From assembly GCF_009765735.1 (NCBI RefSeq), contig NZ_LMUW01000056.1, forward strand, positions 1-64,000: a stretch of DNA of 64,000 nucleotides. Direction: 5' to 3'. The notes beneath the pieces are model-generated. The model had not been told where the DNA came from and ran no database searches. It saw only the letters and a list, made by a program, of their open reading frames with translations. A program made the translations under genes and the position numbers. Source of the stretch: Xenophilus sp. L33. Its GTDB lineage: Bacteria > Pseudomonadota > Gammaproteobacteria > Burkholderiales > Burkholderiaceae_C. Positions 41,979 to 49,065 of this stretch are shown one piece after another. How positions within the stretch are numbered: position 1 is the stretch's first letter; each line of letters starts with the position of its first letter.

Positions 41979-41984
41979 GCGTAC
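41971..41984. promoter_or_regulatory. Shared palindrome (operator candidate) at the cassette-2 start
   Basis: GTATGCATGCGTAC fits GTAYGCWWGCRTAC and is preceded by C and followed by G, extending the symmetry. It overlaps the start of the kinase gene. A weaker copy, ATATGCATGCACAT, lies at 42001-42014. The same element occurs at 43241-43254 before the binding protein gene. A repressor dimer could bind here. Confidence 0.55.
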
Positions 41985-42032
41985 GATATTGCACTACACC
42001 ATATGCATGCACATGGGTATTTTCCCGAACCG

Positions 42033-43217
42033 TCACTGCATCTTGCATTCCGGGCTGACCTCGGTCGCCACCTTGGCGGCCGGCAGCACCTCGCGCAGCG
42101 TGATCACCGCCTTGCCCTCGCCGGCCTCGGTGGCCTGCACGGAAACCATCGGCCGAAGCAGCTGGTGGTCCGCCGCCCGCATTTCGACCTCGCCGGCGAT
42201 GGTGGTGGTCTTCAGGCCCGCCAGCGCCGCGCGCACCGCAGCCATGTCGGTCGAGCCGGCCTTCTGAATGGCTGCGTTCAGCACCTGGTAGGTGATGTAC
42301 ATGTCACCGTCGATATAGGTGGGCTTGCGCTTGTAGCGGGCCTCGAAGGCCTTGACGAAGGCGGCGTTCTGCTCACCGGGCATCTGCCAGTGATATTCCT
42401 GCCAGGTCCACAGGCGGACGGTGGTATCGGCCTGGGCGTTGATCAGCGAGTCGTTGGTGAGGAACTGGCTCAGCACGTTCTTGTACTTGCCGAAGAGGCC
42501 GTACTGCTGCTGCTGCTTGGCCAACGCAATCGCGCCGCTGCCCGGGAACATGATGGCCAGGCCTTCGGCAGGCTTGCCGCCGAGGTCGGATATGTAGCTG
42601 CCGAAGTCGGTGGTGTTGAGCGGCGCGAACAAGGTCTTCTGCACAGTACCGCCCTGCTCCTTGATCAGCGCCGAGATCTTTTCGCTGAAGTCGTGGCCGG
42701 TGGCGTAGTCGGCAGCCAGCACGTCCCAGGTCTTGACGCCCGATTCCTTGATGGCCACCCGGTTGGCGTTCATGTAGTTGCCGTCGTCCACAGAGGTGCG
42801 GAAGTAGTTGGCGCTGCAACCCTTGCTGGTGAGGCTGTCCGCCGAGGTGGACGAATCGATCAGCAGCGCATTCATTTCCGCCAGCTTCGGCGTGATGGCG
42901 CTGGTCATCGACGAGGTGTTCAGCCCGGTGAAGAAGGAAACGCCGTCCTGTGAAGCAAGCCGGGTCGCGGCCGCGGACGCCGAGGCCGGCGTGCCCGCAT
43001 GCTGCTCGATCACCAGTTCATACTTGCGCCCCAGCGCGCCGCCTTGCGCGTTCAGACTGTCGATGGCAAAGGTCGCGCCGTCGGCAAAATACTTGCTGAT
43101 GATGGCAAAGGGGCCGCCGTCGATGTTCAGCAGACCTACTTTGATCGGCTCTGCGGCCGAGGCGGCCGTGCATAGCCCCACAGCTACGGCTACGATGGCA
43201 AAGGTCTTTTTCATCAT
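42033..43217 (-). CDS. ABC transporter substrate-binding protein, Leu/Ile/Val type
   Basis: The 394-residue protein has a clear signal peptide (KKTFAIVAVAVGLCTAASAAEP) and the periplasmic binding protein type I fold (IKVGLLNIDGGPFAIISKYFADGATFAIDSLNAQGGALGRKYEL). Such proteins near acyl-CoA genes often bind aromatic or alicyclic acids rather than amino acids. No permease or ATPase genes are nearby, so it is an orphan. The start at 43217 follows GGAGGA by seven bases; another ATG follows directly. Confidence 0.92.
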   Translation of the reverse strand: MMKKTFAIVAVAVGLCTAASAAEPIKVGLLNIDGGPFAIISKYFADGATFAIDSLNAQGGALGRKYELVIEQHAGTPASASAAATRLASQDGVSFFTGLNTSSMTSAITPKLAEMNALLIDSSTSADSLTSKGCSANYFRTSVDDGNYMNANRVAIKESGVKTWDVLAADYATGHDFSEKISALIKEQGGTVQKTLFAPLNTTDFGSYISDLGGKPAEGLAIMFPGSGAIALAKQQQQYGLFGKYKNVLSQFLTNDSLINAQADTTVRLWTWQEYHWQMPGEQNAAFVKAFEARYKRKPTYIDGDMYITYQVLNAAIQKAGSTDMAAVRAALAGLKTTTIAGEVEMRAADHQLLRPMVSVQATEAGEGKAVITLREVLPAAKVATEVSPECKMQ

Positions 43218-43240
43218 CAGTGTCTCCTCCTTCAAATTTA

Positions 43241-43254
43241 GTATGCTTGCGTAC
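43241..43254. promoter_or_regulatory. Shared palindrome (operator candidate) before the binding protein
   Basis: GTATGCTTGCGTAC fits GTAYGCWWGCRTAC, and flanking AGTAT...ATACT-like bases extend the symmetry. It lies 23 bases before the binding protein start, where an operator is expected. Matches the element at 41971-41984. Confidence 0.55.
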
Positions 43255-43455
43255 GATACTCGTATAGACCGTAAGCATTCTCATTAGTGGTTTCACTTAG
43301 TAATGCCGCTGAAAGCGTCCTTCGAGTTCCTTGCATGAGGTTTAGTCGATGGATCGATATCCGGGACGGCCGCTGCTTGCCCAACGGCGAGTACCGTGTC
43401 GACCTGACGGCGGCGTAGCAGGTCGGGAAATCCCAGAAGGGATCAGGCGCCGCAC

Positions 43456-43632
43456 CTACATCGGGTTCTGGCCCTGCCTCCGCCTCAAGTCGGGCTCAAC
43501 TTCGGGCGACCGCCGCGCATCTCGAACCCGCTGAGCGCGTTTCGCCCGCCGAAGCACGCCCTCAATTCCCCGTACCGCCCGCATCGCGGCCGGGTCGGCG
43601 GCGTCGTCGGCACTGAGGGTACGGGCTGCCAT
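43456..43632 (-). CDS. Hypothetical basic protein, 58 residues
   Basis: A short frame reads MAARTLSADDAADPAAMRAV and then IEGVLRRAKRAQRVRDARR, helical and basic at the C-terminal half. It lies in the otherwise empty 450-base stretch between the catabolic locus and the ligase-like gene. No strong ribosome site is seen. It may be chance. Confidence 0.3.
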   Translation of the reverse strand: MAARTLSADDAADPAAMRAVRGIEGVLRRAKRAQRVRDARRSPEVEPDLRRRQGQNPM

Positions 43633-43683
43633 GGAACTTTCGTACCCGCGATCACCCGCCCTTCATGCGAACACTGCTCCAGG

Positions 43684-44313
43684 TCAGCGCTTCGCGTGCT
43701 TAAACCGCTCGGCCGGCACCGCGCCCGGCCGCTTGATCTTCACCCAGTCCGGCGACCGCACACCGGGCCGGTAGGGGCTGTCCAAGCGCTTCGCAACGAG
43801 GCCTTCGAGCCCCAGGCCGAGGACCGCCTCGGTGTAGAGCCGCTCTGAACCAATAACGAAATGGCCGATCTGCAGGATCGAATTGGGGCGCTCTGCGAAC
43901 AGGTCGGTCAGTCGTCCTTTGCGCGCGCGCAGCGGTTCGGCGGTGATGTCCTCACCGGCCAGCACCAGCAGGTCGAAGACGGCGTAGCCGGCCGGGTCCG
44001 CGCCTTCGAACCAGCGCCGGCGGCGCCCCCGCGCCTGCAGCAGTTCGAAGTTGCTGCGGCCGATGTCGTCGAACACCGCCACCTCGCCGTCGACGATGTG
44101 CGGCCCCCCCGGCAGCGCCGCGAGGCTGGTTGCGACCTCGGGGAACCAGCGCGTGCAGTCGGCGCCATTGGGGGTGCGCAGGCGGCACTTGCCGTCGCCG
44201 AACATCGCGGTCATGCGCCAACCGTCGTACTTGATCTCGTAAATCCAGCCCGGCAGATCGAACGCGATCGGCCGCTCGGTCGCGAGCATCGGTGGGAAGT
44301 CGTTGATCTCCAT
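43684..44313 (-). CDS. ATP-dependent DNA ligase-like adenylation-domain protein (copy 1)
   Basis: The 209-residue protein holds only the nucleotidyltransferase domain of LigD-type ligases. Motif I is EIKYDGWR (adenylated Lys), motif III-like region VAVFDDIGRSNFELLQ, motif IV LEGLVAKRLDSPY, and motif V DWVKIKRPG. The OB-fold domain is missing, so it may depend on a partner or have another role. It is in the accessory region with a decayed copy at 49066-49647. Confidence 0.85.
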   Translation of the reverse strand: MEINDFPPMLATERPIAFDLPGWIYEIKYDGWRMTAMFGDGKCRLRTPNGADCTRWFPEVATSLAALPGGPHIVDGEVAVFDDIGRSNFELLQARGRRRRWFEGADPAGYAVFDLLVLAGEDITAEPLRARKGRLTDLFAERPNSILQIGHFVIGSERLYTEAVLGLGLEGLVAKRLDSPYRPGVRSPDWVKIKRPGAVPAERFKHAKR

Positions 44314-44429
44314 CCGCGCCGAGTGTGCGCGTCGTAGGTGCGCCGCCGGCAGCGCGTGCCCGCAGCGGCTGACGGATCGGGCAATCGTTCACGCGCAGTA
44401 TCGTGCGACCACGACGGAGGCGCTGACCA

Positions 44430-44609
44430 ATGACCGACGACACCAGCCAGATTCCGCCCGACCAGAGGCAAATCGACGTCGACGACATGCATGACGTCCG
44501 ATCGTGGATGTTCAGCCTCGGCTGCACCGAGGCCGAATTGCGGCTCGCGGTCCGCGACGTCGGCACCCGGGCCGAGGACGTGCGCGCTTACCTGCTCAAG
44601 AGGAAATGA
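44430..44609 (+). CDS. DUF3606-family small protein
   Basis: The 59-residue protein reads IDVDDMHDVRSWMFSLGCTE followed by AELRLAVRDVGTRAEDVRAYL, which matches the DUF3606 pattern. It is a short helical family of unknown function found widely in Proteobacteria. Its stop overlaps the next start by four bases (ATGA). Confidence 0.75.
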   Translation: MTDDTSQIPPDQRQIDVDDMHDVRSWMFSLGCTEAELRLAVRDVGTRAEDVRAYLLKRK

Positions 44610-44755
44610 TCATGGCCGACCTGCCCACCACCCCGTTCGCCGAAGCCAAGGCCCGGCTGATCGGTTCGCTCAAGGACATGCCCAGGAAGGGCCCGAAGCG
44701 AGCCGCAGACCTGCCGACGGCGCCTGCCAAGCCAAAGGCCAAGCGCAGCGCGTAA
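44606..44755 (+). CDS. Hypothetical Lys/Ala-rich small protein
   Basis: A 49-residue frame (MIMADLPTTPFAEAKARLIG then a Lys- and Pro-rich tail) starts inside the stop of the DUF3606 gene. The coupled start supports translation. No family recognised. Confidence 0.45.
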   Translation: MIMADLPTTPFAEAKARLIGSLKDMPRKGPKRAADLPTAPAKPKAKRSA

Positions 44756-44761
44756 AGCCTC

Positions 44762-45073
44762 CTACCGGCGCGGCCGTTCCGGCAGCCAAAAGCAGTCCCA
44801 CTGCTGCGCATGGTGCGCACGATCGACGACCTCCCAGCCCGATAGGCGCAGTTGATCGTCCAGCACCTCCAGCAGGCGCGGCTCGTAGAGCACGGGGCTT
44901 TCGACCGGCTCGTAGCCCTGCTCGGGCTCCACGCGCATCAGGAAGGCAGCGGCCACCGTTCGCCCCTCGACCACCCGGGCGCCGATCGTCAACACGCCCC
45001 GGATTCCCCGCTGGGGCCGGTACCTCGGGCTCAACATGCCGGCATGCCGCCGGAGTTCGATTCGCACTCGCAT
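44762..45073 (-). CDS. Hypothetical protein of the LexA-box divergon (left arm)
   Basis: The 103-residue protein starts MRVRIELRRHAGMLSPRYRP. It is strand-rich in the centre (GVLTIGARVVEGRTVAAAFLM). The start at 45073 is preferred, as the longer frame from 45115 would run through the LexA-type box. No family recognised. It is divergent from 45114-45401, whose product also begins MRVR. Confidence 0.6.
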   Translation of the reverse strand: MRVRIELRRHAGMLSPRYRPQRGIRGVLTIGARVVEGRTVAAAFLMRVEPEQGYEPVESPVLYEPRLLEVLDDQLRLSGWEVVDRAHHAQQWDCFWLPERPRR

Positions 45074-45085
45074 TCCCCGAGCATA

Positions 45086-45101
45086 CTGGATGAACATACA
45101 G
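45086..45101. promoter_or_regulatory. LexA (SOS) box in a divergent promoter
   Basis: CTGGATGAACATACAG on the plus strand (CTGTATGTTCATCCAG on the minus) has the CTG-N10-CAG form with an AT-rich centre, and flanking TA/TA extends the symmetry (TACTG...CAGTA). It sits between two divergent small genes, 12 bases from each start. Confidence 0.7.
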
Positions 45102-45113
45102 TATTGTTGAGGC

Positions 45114-45401
45114 ATGCGAGTCAGGATGAAGCGACGTTTTCGAAACGGTATCGAGTTGCCGCAACGGGACTTCCACGACCAGGAATGGACGCGCGGAATG
45201 CTGCAGTACCAGGGCAGCGCCCTTTACCTGTGCCTGAGTTCGCCAGACAACTTGCCGGCGCCCTACGGCATCCTGTACCGCCCGACCTTGAAAGCCTGCT
45301 TCTCGGACACCATCACGTTCAGCGGGATTGAGCAGGAGGGCGAGCGCTGGCTGGCCCAGGTCTGGTTCTGCGAGGTCGGCAGCCGGCGCGACGTCGCTTG
45401 A
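45114..45401 (+). CDS. Hypothetical protein of the LexA-box divergon (right arm)
   Basis: The 95-residue protein starts MRVRMKRRFRNGIELPQRDF. It has mixed strands and several aromatic residues (YGILYRPTLKACFSDTITFSG). The ribosome site TTGAGG lies just upstream. A strong terminator follows at 45466-45494. No family recognised; likely induced by DNA damage if the box works. Confidence 0.65.
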   Translation: MRVRMKRRFRNGIELPQRDFHDQEWTRGMLQYQGSALYLCLSSPDNLPAPYGILYRPTLKACFSDTITFSGIEQEGERWLAQVWFCEVGSRRDVA

Positions 45402-45465
45402 TGGCCGATGGCGTTGGTCGTGACGCCACACTTCGTTTCGTTAATGGCGCGCTGTGAGGCGCTTC

Positions 45466-45494
45466 GAGCCCGCTCCGTGCGGGCTCTTTTTTTT
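45466..45494 (+). terminator. Rho-independent terminator
   Basis: GAGCCCGC at 45466-45473 pairs with GCGGGCTC at 45479-45486, with a five-base loop, and eight T follow. It ends the 45114-45401 transcript. Confidence 0.88.
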
Positions 45495-45638
45495 CCCTGG
45501 CATACAGGGCACCGAGCGCCAGGCGCATCACGACGCCGGCGCGGCCTGCGCGGCCGTGGCGACGCGATCGACAGCAGGGTGAGGCAAGGGTAGCCACGTG
45601 GCCGCCGTGCGCCCCAGCAGGCCGCTGCGCATGCCGTC

Positions 45639-45908
45639 GTGACTAGACATTCGTGGCATCCCAGTCACGAGAACACGGCCTTGAGAAATCCGAAGTCCAC
45701 CAGCACCGAGCGCACGCGCCGGTACCGAGCCCGCCTTTCCGACCAAGGCTTCGCCAACATCAGCGTGGCCGTCGACGCCAGCACGGCACGCATCCTTCGC
45801 TCGATCGCCCGCGAGCACGGCCAATCGATGGCCGACGTGATCAAGGTCGGCGCCGCGCTGACGCACCGCGCCCTTGCAGGCTCCCCGAGCCCGGCCGCCA
45901 CCGAATGA
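45639..45908 (+). CDS. Ribbon-helix-helix-like regulator
   Basis: The 89-residue frame starts with GTG; a TTG at 45681 is a possible alternative and would give 75 residues. The core TERTRRYRARLSDQGFANIS, VAVDASTARILRSIAREHG and MADVIKVGAAL shows a strand followed by two helices, as in RHH DNA-binding proteins. Its stop overlaps the start of the zinc-ribbon gene by four bases, so the two are coupled. Confidence 0.6.
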   Translation: MTRHSWHPSHENTALRNPKSTSTERTRRYRARLSDQGFANISVAVDASTARILRSIAREHGQSMADVIKVGAALTHRALAGSPSPAATE

Positions 45909-46777
45909 TCGAGCCCGTGCAGGCCGTCCCAGCGCCTGCCGGGGCGCCGGCCGGCGCGATCTACTTTCGCTGCACGCGGCTGTCGGCAGTCCTCTCGACC
46001 TCGGCGTGCGCCGGCCGATGGAACACCGCGCCCAGCGCCTCGACCTGCTGCGGCTGCCCGATCGGGCGTCAGCACCAGCATGAGCTTGCTGAGCCCGATA
46101 CCGAAAGGGTCGGTCCACAGGTCCGCGAGCGCCAGCGTGAATGCATGCGATGCGGACGGACCGACCTGCGCGTGATCCAGGCGCACTCGATCTGCGTCTC
46201 GTGCTTCAACAGATCGCGTGAGTGGCGCGTCGGCCAAAACTCGAAGGGCGTGCCGCCGGTGCACTTCGAGCCGCTCCGAATGTTCGCTGTGACGACCCAG
46301 ACGGCGGCCGGCGACATCGTGCACCACGCGGTCGAGGCCCGGCACCGCGCAGAGGCAACCGGCGTCGTCGCCATGCGGCTGCCCAGCGGCGCCCGCCTGA
46401 GCCCCGCCCGGCCCGGCCAGAGCACCTGGAGCCGGTCGCATCGCAAGATGGTCGTGGCCTGCCCCAGGTGCAGCCGCGCCGGCCTGCTGGAGCGCGAATG
46501 GCGCGGCACCTTGCGCCACTGCTGCCCGAGGTGCAACGGCGCGCCCAGCGACCCGGCAGCATGGTCCCTGGCTCGGCCGCGCGCGCCGACCACGGTTTGG
46601 CCGGCGGCAACCCTGGTCACATGGCTACGGGCGACCAGCGAGCCGCTACCCGCGCAGTGGCGGCGCACCGAAGTTGCCTGCGCGAACTGCCGCGTCGACA
46701 TGCTCCAGGCAAGAACCACCCGCGCCGGTGCCGTCGAGGCGAGGTGCCCGGCATGCGGCGACGCGCACGAACATTGA
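45905..46777 (+). CDS. Multi-zinc-ribbon protein of unknown function
   Basis: The 290-residue protein holds at least three zinc-ribbon-like Cys clusters: CMRCG...CVSCFNR, CPRCSRAG...CCPRCNG and CANCRVDM...CPACGD. An additional Cys group is near the N-terminus (STCCGCPIG). In between are Arg-rich segments. It may bind nucleic acid. It is coupled to the RHH-like gene. I do not recognise a family. Confidence 0.6.
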   Translation: MIEPVQAVPAPAGAPAGAIYFRCTRLSAVLSTSACAGRWNTAPSASTCCGCPIGRQHQHELAEPDTERVGPQVRERQRECMRCGRTDLRVIQAHSICVSCFNRSREWRVGQNSKGVPPVHFEPLRMFAVTTQTAAGDIVHHAVEARHRAEATGVVAMRLPSGARLSPARPGQSTWSRSHRKMVVACPRCSRAGLLEREWRGTLRHCCPRCNGAPSDPAAWSLARPRAPTTVWPAATLVTWLRATSEPLPAQWRRTEVACANCRVDMLQARTTRAGAVEARCPACGDAHEH

Positions 46778-46820
46778 AAAAGGCGCGACGATGCGGGCCT
46801 TGATCAGGATGCGCGGGGGC

Positions 46821-47057
46821 TCAAAATTCGAGGGGCTTTGAGTATTCGAGCGCGAGGCGCCGAGCTTCGCGGACAAAGCCGTCGATCTGGGCCCGCGCAC
46901 GTAGCGCCGAAGCACTCGGCTCGGACGGCAGCGACTTCAAGAGCATCATCTGCCGGGGCCGTCGCACCTTGCCGGATCGCTCGTCCTCGTCGAGTTGCCG
47001 CAGCGCGGCGAGCAGTTGGGACCAGTTCGAGCCGGTCGGTTTAGAAGATGTCGCCAT
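46821..47057 (-). CDS. Hypothetical small helical protein
   Basis: The 78-residue protein (MATSSKPTGSNWSQLLAALR, then QIDGFVREARRLALEYSKPLEF) is helical. It overlaps the end of the DUF5681-like gene by 17 bases. It is the last gene of a three-gene leftward operon. Confidence 0.55.
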   Translation of the reverse strand: MATSSKPTGSNWSQLLAALRQLDEDERSGKVRRPRQMMLLKSLPSEPSASALRARAQIDGFVREARRLALEYSKPLEF

Positions 47058-47355
47058 CGGGTTCTCCTTGCCATGTTGGCGATTCGGTTGAGCTTGCCGG
47101 GCGGGCTTGCTCCAGCTTTGCGATCACCTCGGCCTGCTGGGCCGCATCGAACCGCATGCAGATGATGCCCATCACGATCTGGACTCCCTCCATGGATTTG
47201 TCCGCGAACGCGATCCCCATCGCTGCGATTTCTCGCTCGTTCGCGCCAAGTGCGATCAGCGTGGGCTTGACCTTCCGCATCATCGCCTCGGCCCGGGTCG
47301 GCCGGCCGGCTGGGTTCGGGCTCGCGCCGCCCTTGACGAACTTGGCGGCGCTCAT
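47041..47355 (-). CDS. DUF5681-like protein
   Basis: The 104-residue protein starts with FVKGGASPNPAGRPTRAEAM, the glycine-proline pattern of DUF5681, common in phage and mobile-element gene clusters. The rest is helical. The start overlaps the stop of the coiled-coil gene by four bases. Confidence 0.65.
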   Translation of the reverse strand: MSAAKFVKGGASPNPAGRPTRAEAMMRKVKPTLIALGANEREIAAMGIAFADKSMEGVQIVMGIICMRFDAAQQAEVIAKLEQARPASSTESPTWQGEPDGDIF

Positions 47356-48182
47356 ACCCAGCCTCCATTCGAGACCTTGCGCAGGTCTTCGCTCGGCAGG
47401 AACCAGCTACCCAGATTCATCTCGCCCCGTCGCTGCGCTTCGAGCCGCAGCGCGCGGACCTGCGCGACGAAGTGAGCTTGAAGCGCCACGACCCGCTCGA
47501 CCATGCCTTCGAGTTCGGCGCGGCGGCGCGCGGCGGCCAGAGCGCTCTCGGCTTCGACCAGATTCTGGCGCAGAGCATCGGGCGCGGTAGCTGCAACGGC
47601 GGCGTCGGCCGTCGCCAGGAGCTTGCCGAGGTCCTCGACGTCCAGGCTGAGCGCGTGCATGGTCGCACCATCGCCGGGCTGCTCGTCGCCGGCGGCGCGG
47701 CGGGCGCGGATCGCATCGAGTTCCGCCTTCTTGGCCTGCGACCGCGTACGCAGGGCGTTGCGCTCGGCGGTGGCCGCGTGGTGCGGCACCATGGCCTGAT
47801 CCAGCATCTGGGTGACCTGCTGGACACGCAACACGGCGGCGGCGATCACCGGCGACTCGGCCGGCATTGGCAGCGGTTCGGCGCCCGGCGCGGACTTGAT
47901 GGTCGCGACGGCTGCGGCGACCTGCTGGTTCGTCTCGGCCACCGCTTCGGCTTCGGCTTGCCGCGCGTCAGCATCGGCGACGTCGGCGGCTTCGCGAGCG
48001 GCCAGGTCAAAGGCATCGCGCTCGGCAGCGACGCCGGCACGAGCGGCTTCCAGGGCATTTCGCGCCGACGCGGTGTCAGCGCCGGCAAGCAGTGCGTCCT
48101 GTAGGGCCTGCTCGGCAAGTTGGAGGGCCTCAACGACGGAGTCGTTCGAGGGACGGTTGGGTGAAATGAGTTTCGAAGTCAT
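47352..48182 (-). CDS. Ala-rich coiled-coil protein
   Basis: The 276-residue protein consists almost only of helices with heptad-like repeats, Ala and charged residues (ALEAARAGVAAERDAFDLAA; AESALAAARRRAELEGMVER). A short non-helical tail ends LGSWFLPSEDLRKVSNGGWV. No catalytic motif is visible. First of the three-gene operon with the DUF5681-like gene. Confidence 0.65.
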   Translation of the reverse strand: MTSKLISPNRPSNDSVVEALQLAEQALQDALLAGADTASARNALEAARAGVAAERDAFDLAAREAADVADADARQAEAEAVAETNQQVAAAVATIKSAPGAEPLPMPAESPVIAAAVLRVQQVTQMLDQAMVPHHAATAERNALRTRSQAKKAELDAIRARRAAGDEQPGDGATMHALSLDVEDLGKLLATADAAVAATAPDALRQNLVEAESALAAARRRAELEGMVERVVALQAHFVAQVRALRLEAQRRGEMNLGSWFLPSEDLRKVSNGGWV

Positions 48183-48392
48183 TCCCAGACGATGCCGTCA
48201 CGACACTGCTCCTGCCTGTTCTTTCAGGATTTGAGCTCAGTAATCTCCGCACCCAAGCATCGCCCCTCGGGAAACTACCGTCTTGAAGAGCTGGCGCATT
48301 GCGTCAAATCGGATGCATAGATGCCGCAACCCTGACCTCTGGAACGTCACCGGATGCCGGGCGCAAAAAACGGCGCTTGAAGGAGACGATCA

Positions 48393-48659
48393 ATGCTGTC
48401 AACAGACCAGAAAGAGGCGATCCTCCGCAAGACGGGCTTGGTAGTTCCGAATTTTCCGGCTCCCTCATCTTCTCGAGCTTCCGTAGCTGACCAGGCAACT
48501 GCCGTCGCCCAATGGAAGTCGACGATAGAGACGTTGTACGTAGAGTACGTCGCCCGTCGGGCGGCTAAGAGCTTGCGTGATGCAGAAAACGCGCGGCAAC
48601 TTGGCGTTCTGCGGCAGTCGGCCGAGAGGAACGGAGACGACGATTTGGCTGAACGATGA
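48393..48659 (+). CDS. Hypothetical small helical protein
   Basis: The 88-residue protein (MLSTDQKEAILRKTGLVVPN) has a very good ribosome site, AAGGAG, nine bases before its ATG. The second half is helical and charged (LRDAENARQLGVLRQSAERN). No family recognised. Confidence 0.55.
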   Translation: MLSTDQKEAILRKTGLVVPNFPAPSSSRASVADQATAVAQWKSTIETLYVEYVARRAAKSLRDAENARQLGVLRQSAERNGDDDLAER

Positions 48660-48825
48660 CCGTGCGCACCCGCCGCCCGCGCTGTGGCCGTTTCTTTGCC
48701 TGTGCCGCTGCGACGCATCAAAGAGCCTTAAATTCGTCCATGCGCCGATTGCCTTGGTCCATGCCGGACGCGACAGGTAGCCGTGGCTCAGGAAAATTAT
48801 TGCAATGCAGAAGGGAATCACCACC

Positions 48826-49050
48826 ATGACAAGCAACTTTCCGTGCAGCAAGGCGGCCGTGGTTGCCCGAGTTGCTCAGCTGCTCAAACAAGCGGAGGCA
48901 GGCGATTTTGACCGGCTCGCGATGCGACTGTTCCGCGTGGATGGAACCTGGGAGGACATCGCTGTCGGCGGTTCGCCTGAGTGGCAGGAAGCGGCCCGTG
49001 CGAAATTGCAGGCCGCCGACGACAGGCCTCTGGTTGACCAAGGCGCTTGA
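48826..49050 (+). CDS. Hypothetical small protein upstream of ligase-like copy 2
   Basis: The 74-residue protein starts MTSNFPCSKAAVVARVAQLL. AGAAGGGA lies eight bases before the ATG at 48826, so this start is preferred over 48805. A helical part is followed by GTWEDIAVGGSPEWQEAARAKL. It lies 15 bases before the decayed ligase-like gene. Confidence 0.55.
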   Translation: MTSNFPCSKAAVVARVAQLLKQAEAGDFDRLAMRLFRVDGTWEDIAVGGSPEWQEAARAKLQAADDRPLVDQGA

Positions 49051-49065
49051 CTGTCGCGTCGCCCT

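Noticed and set aside
43349..43534. Plus-strand 61-residue frame
   Set aside because: No ribosome site, no conserved pattern, and Arg/Gly-rich composition as for chance frames.
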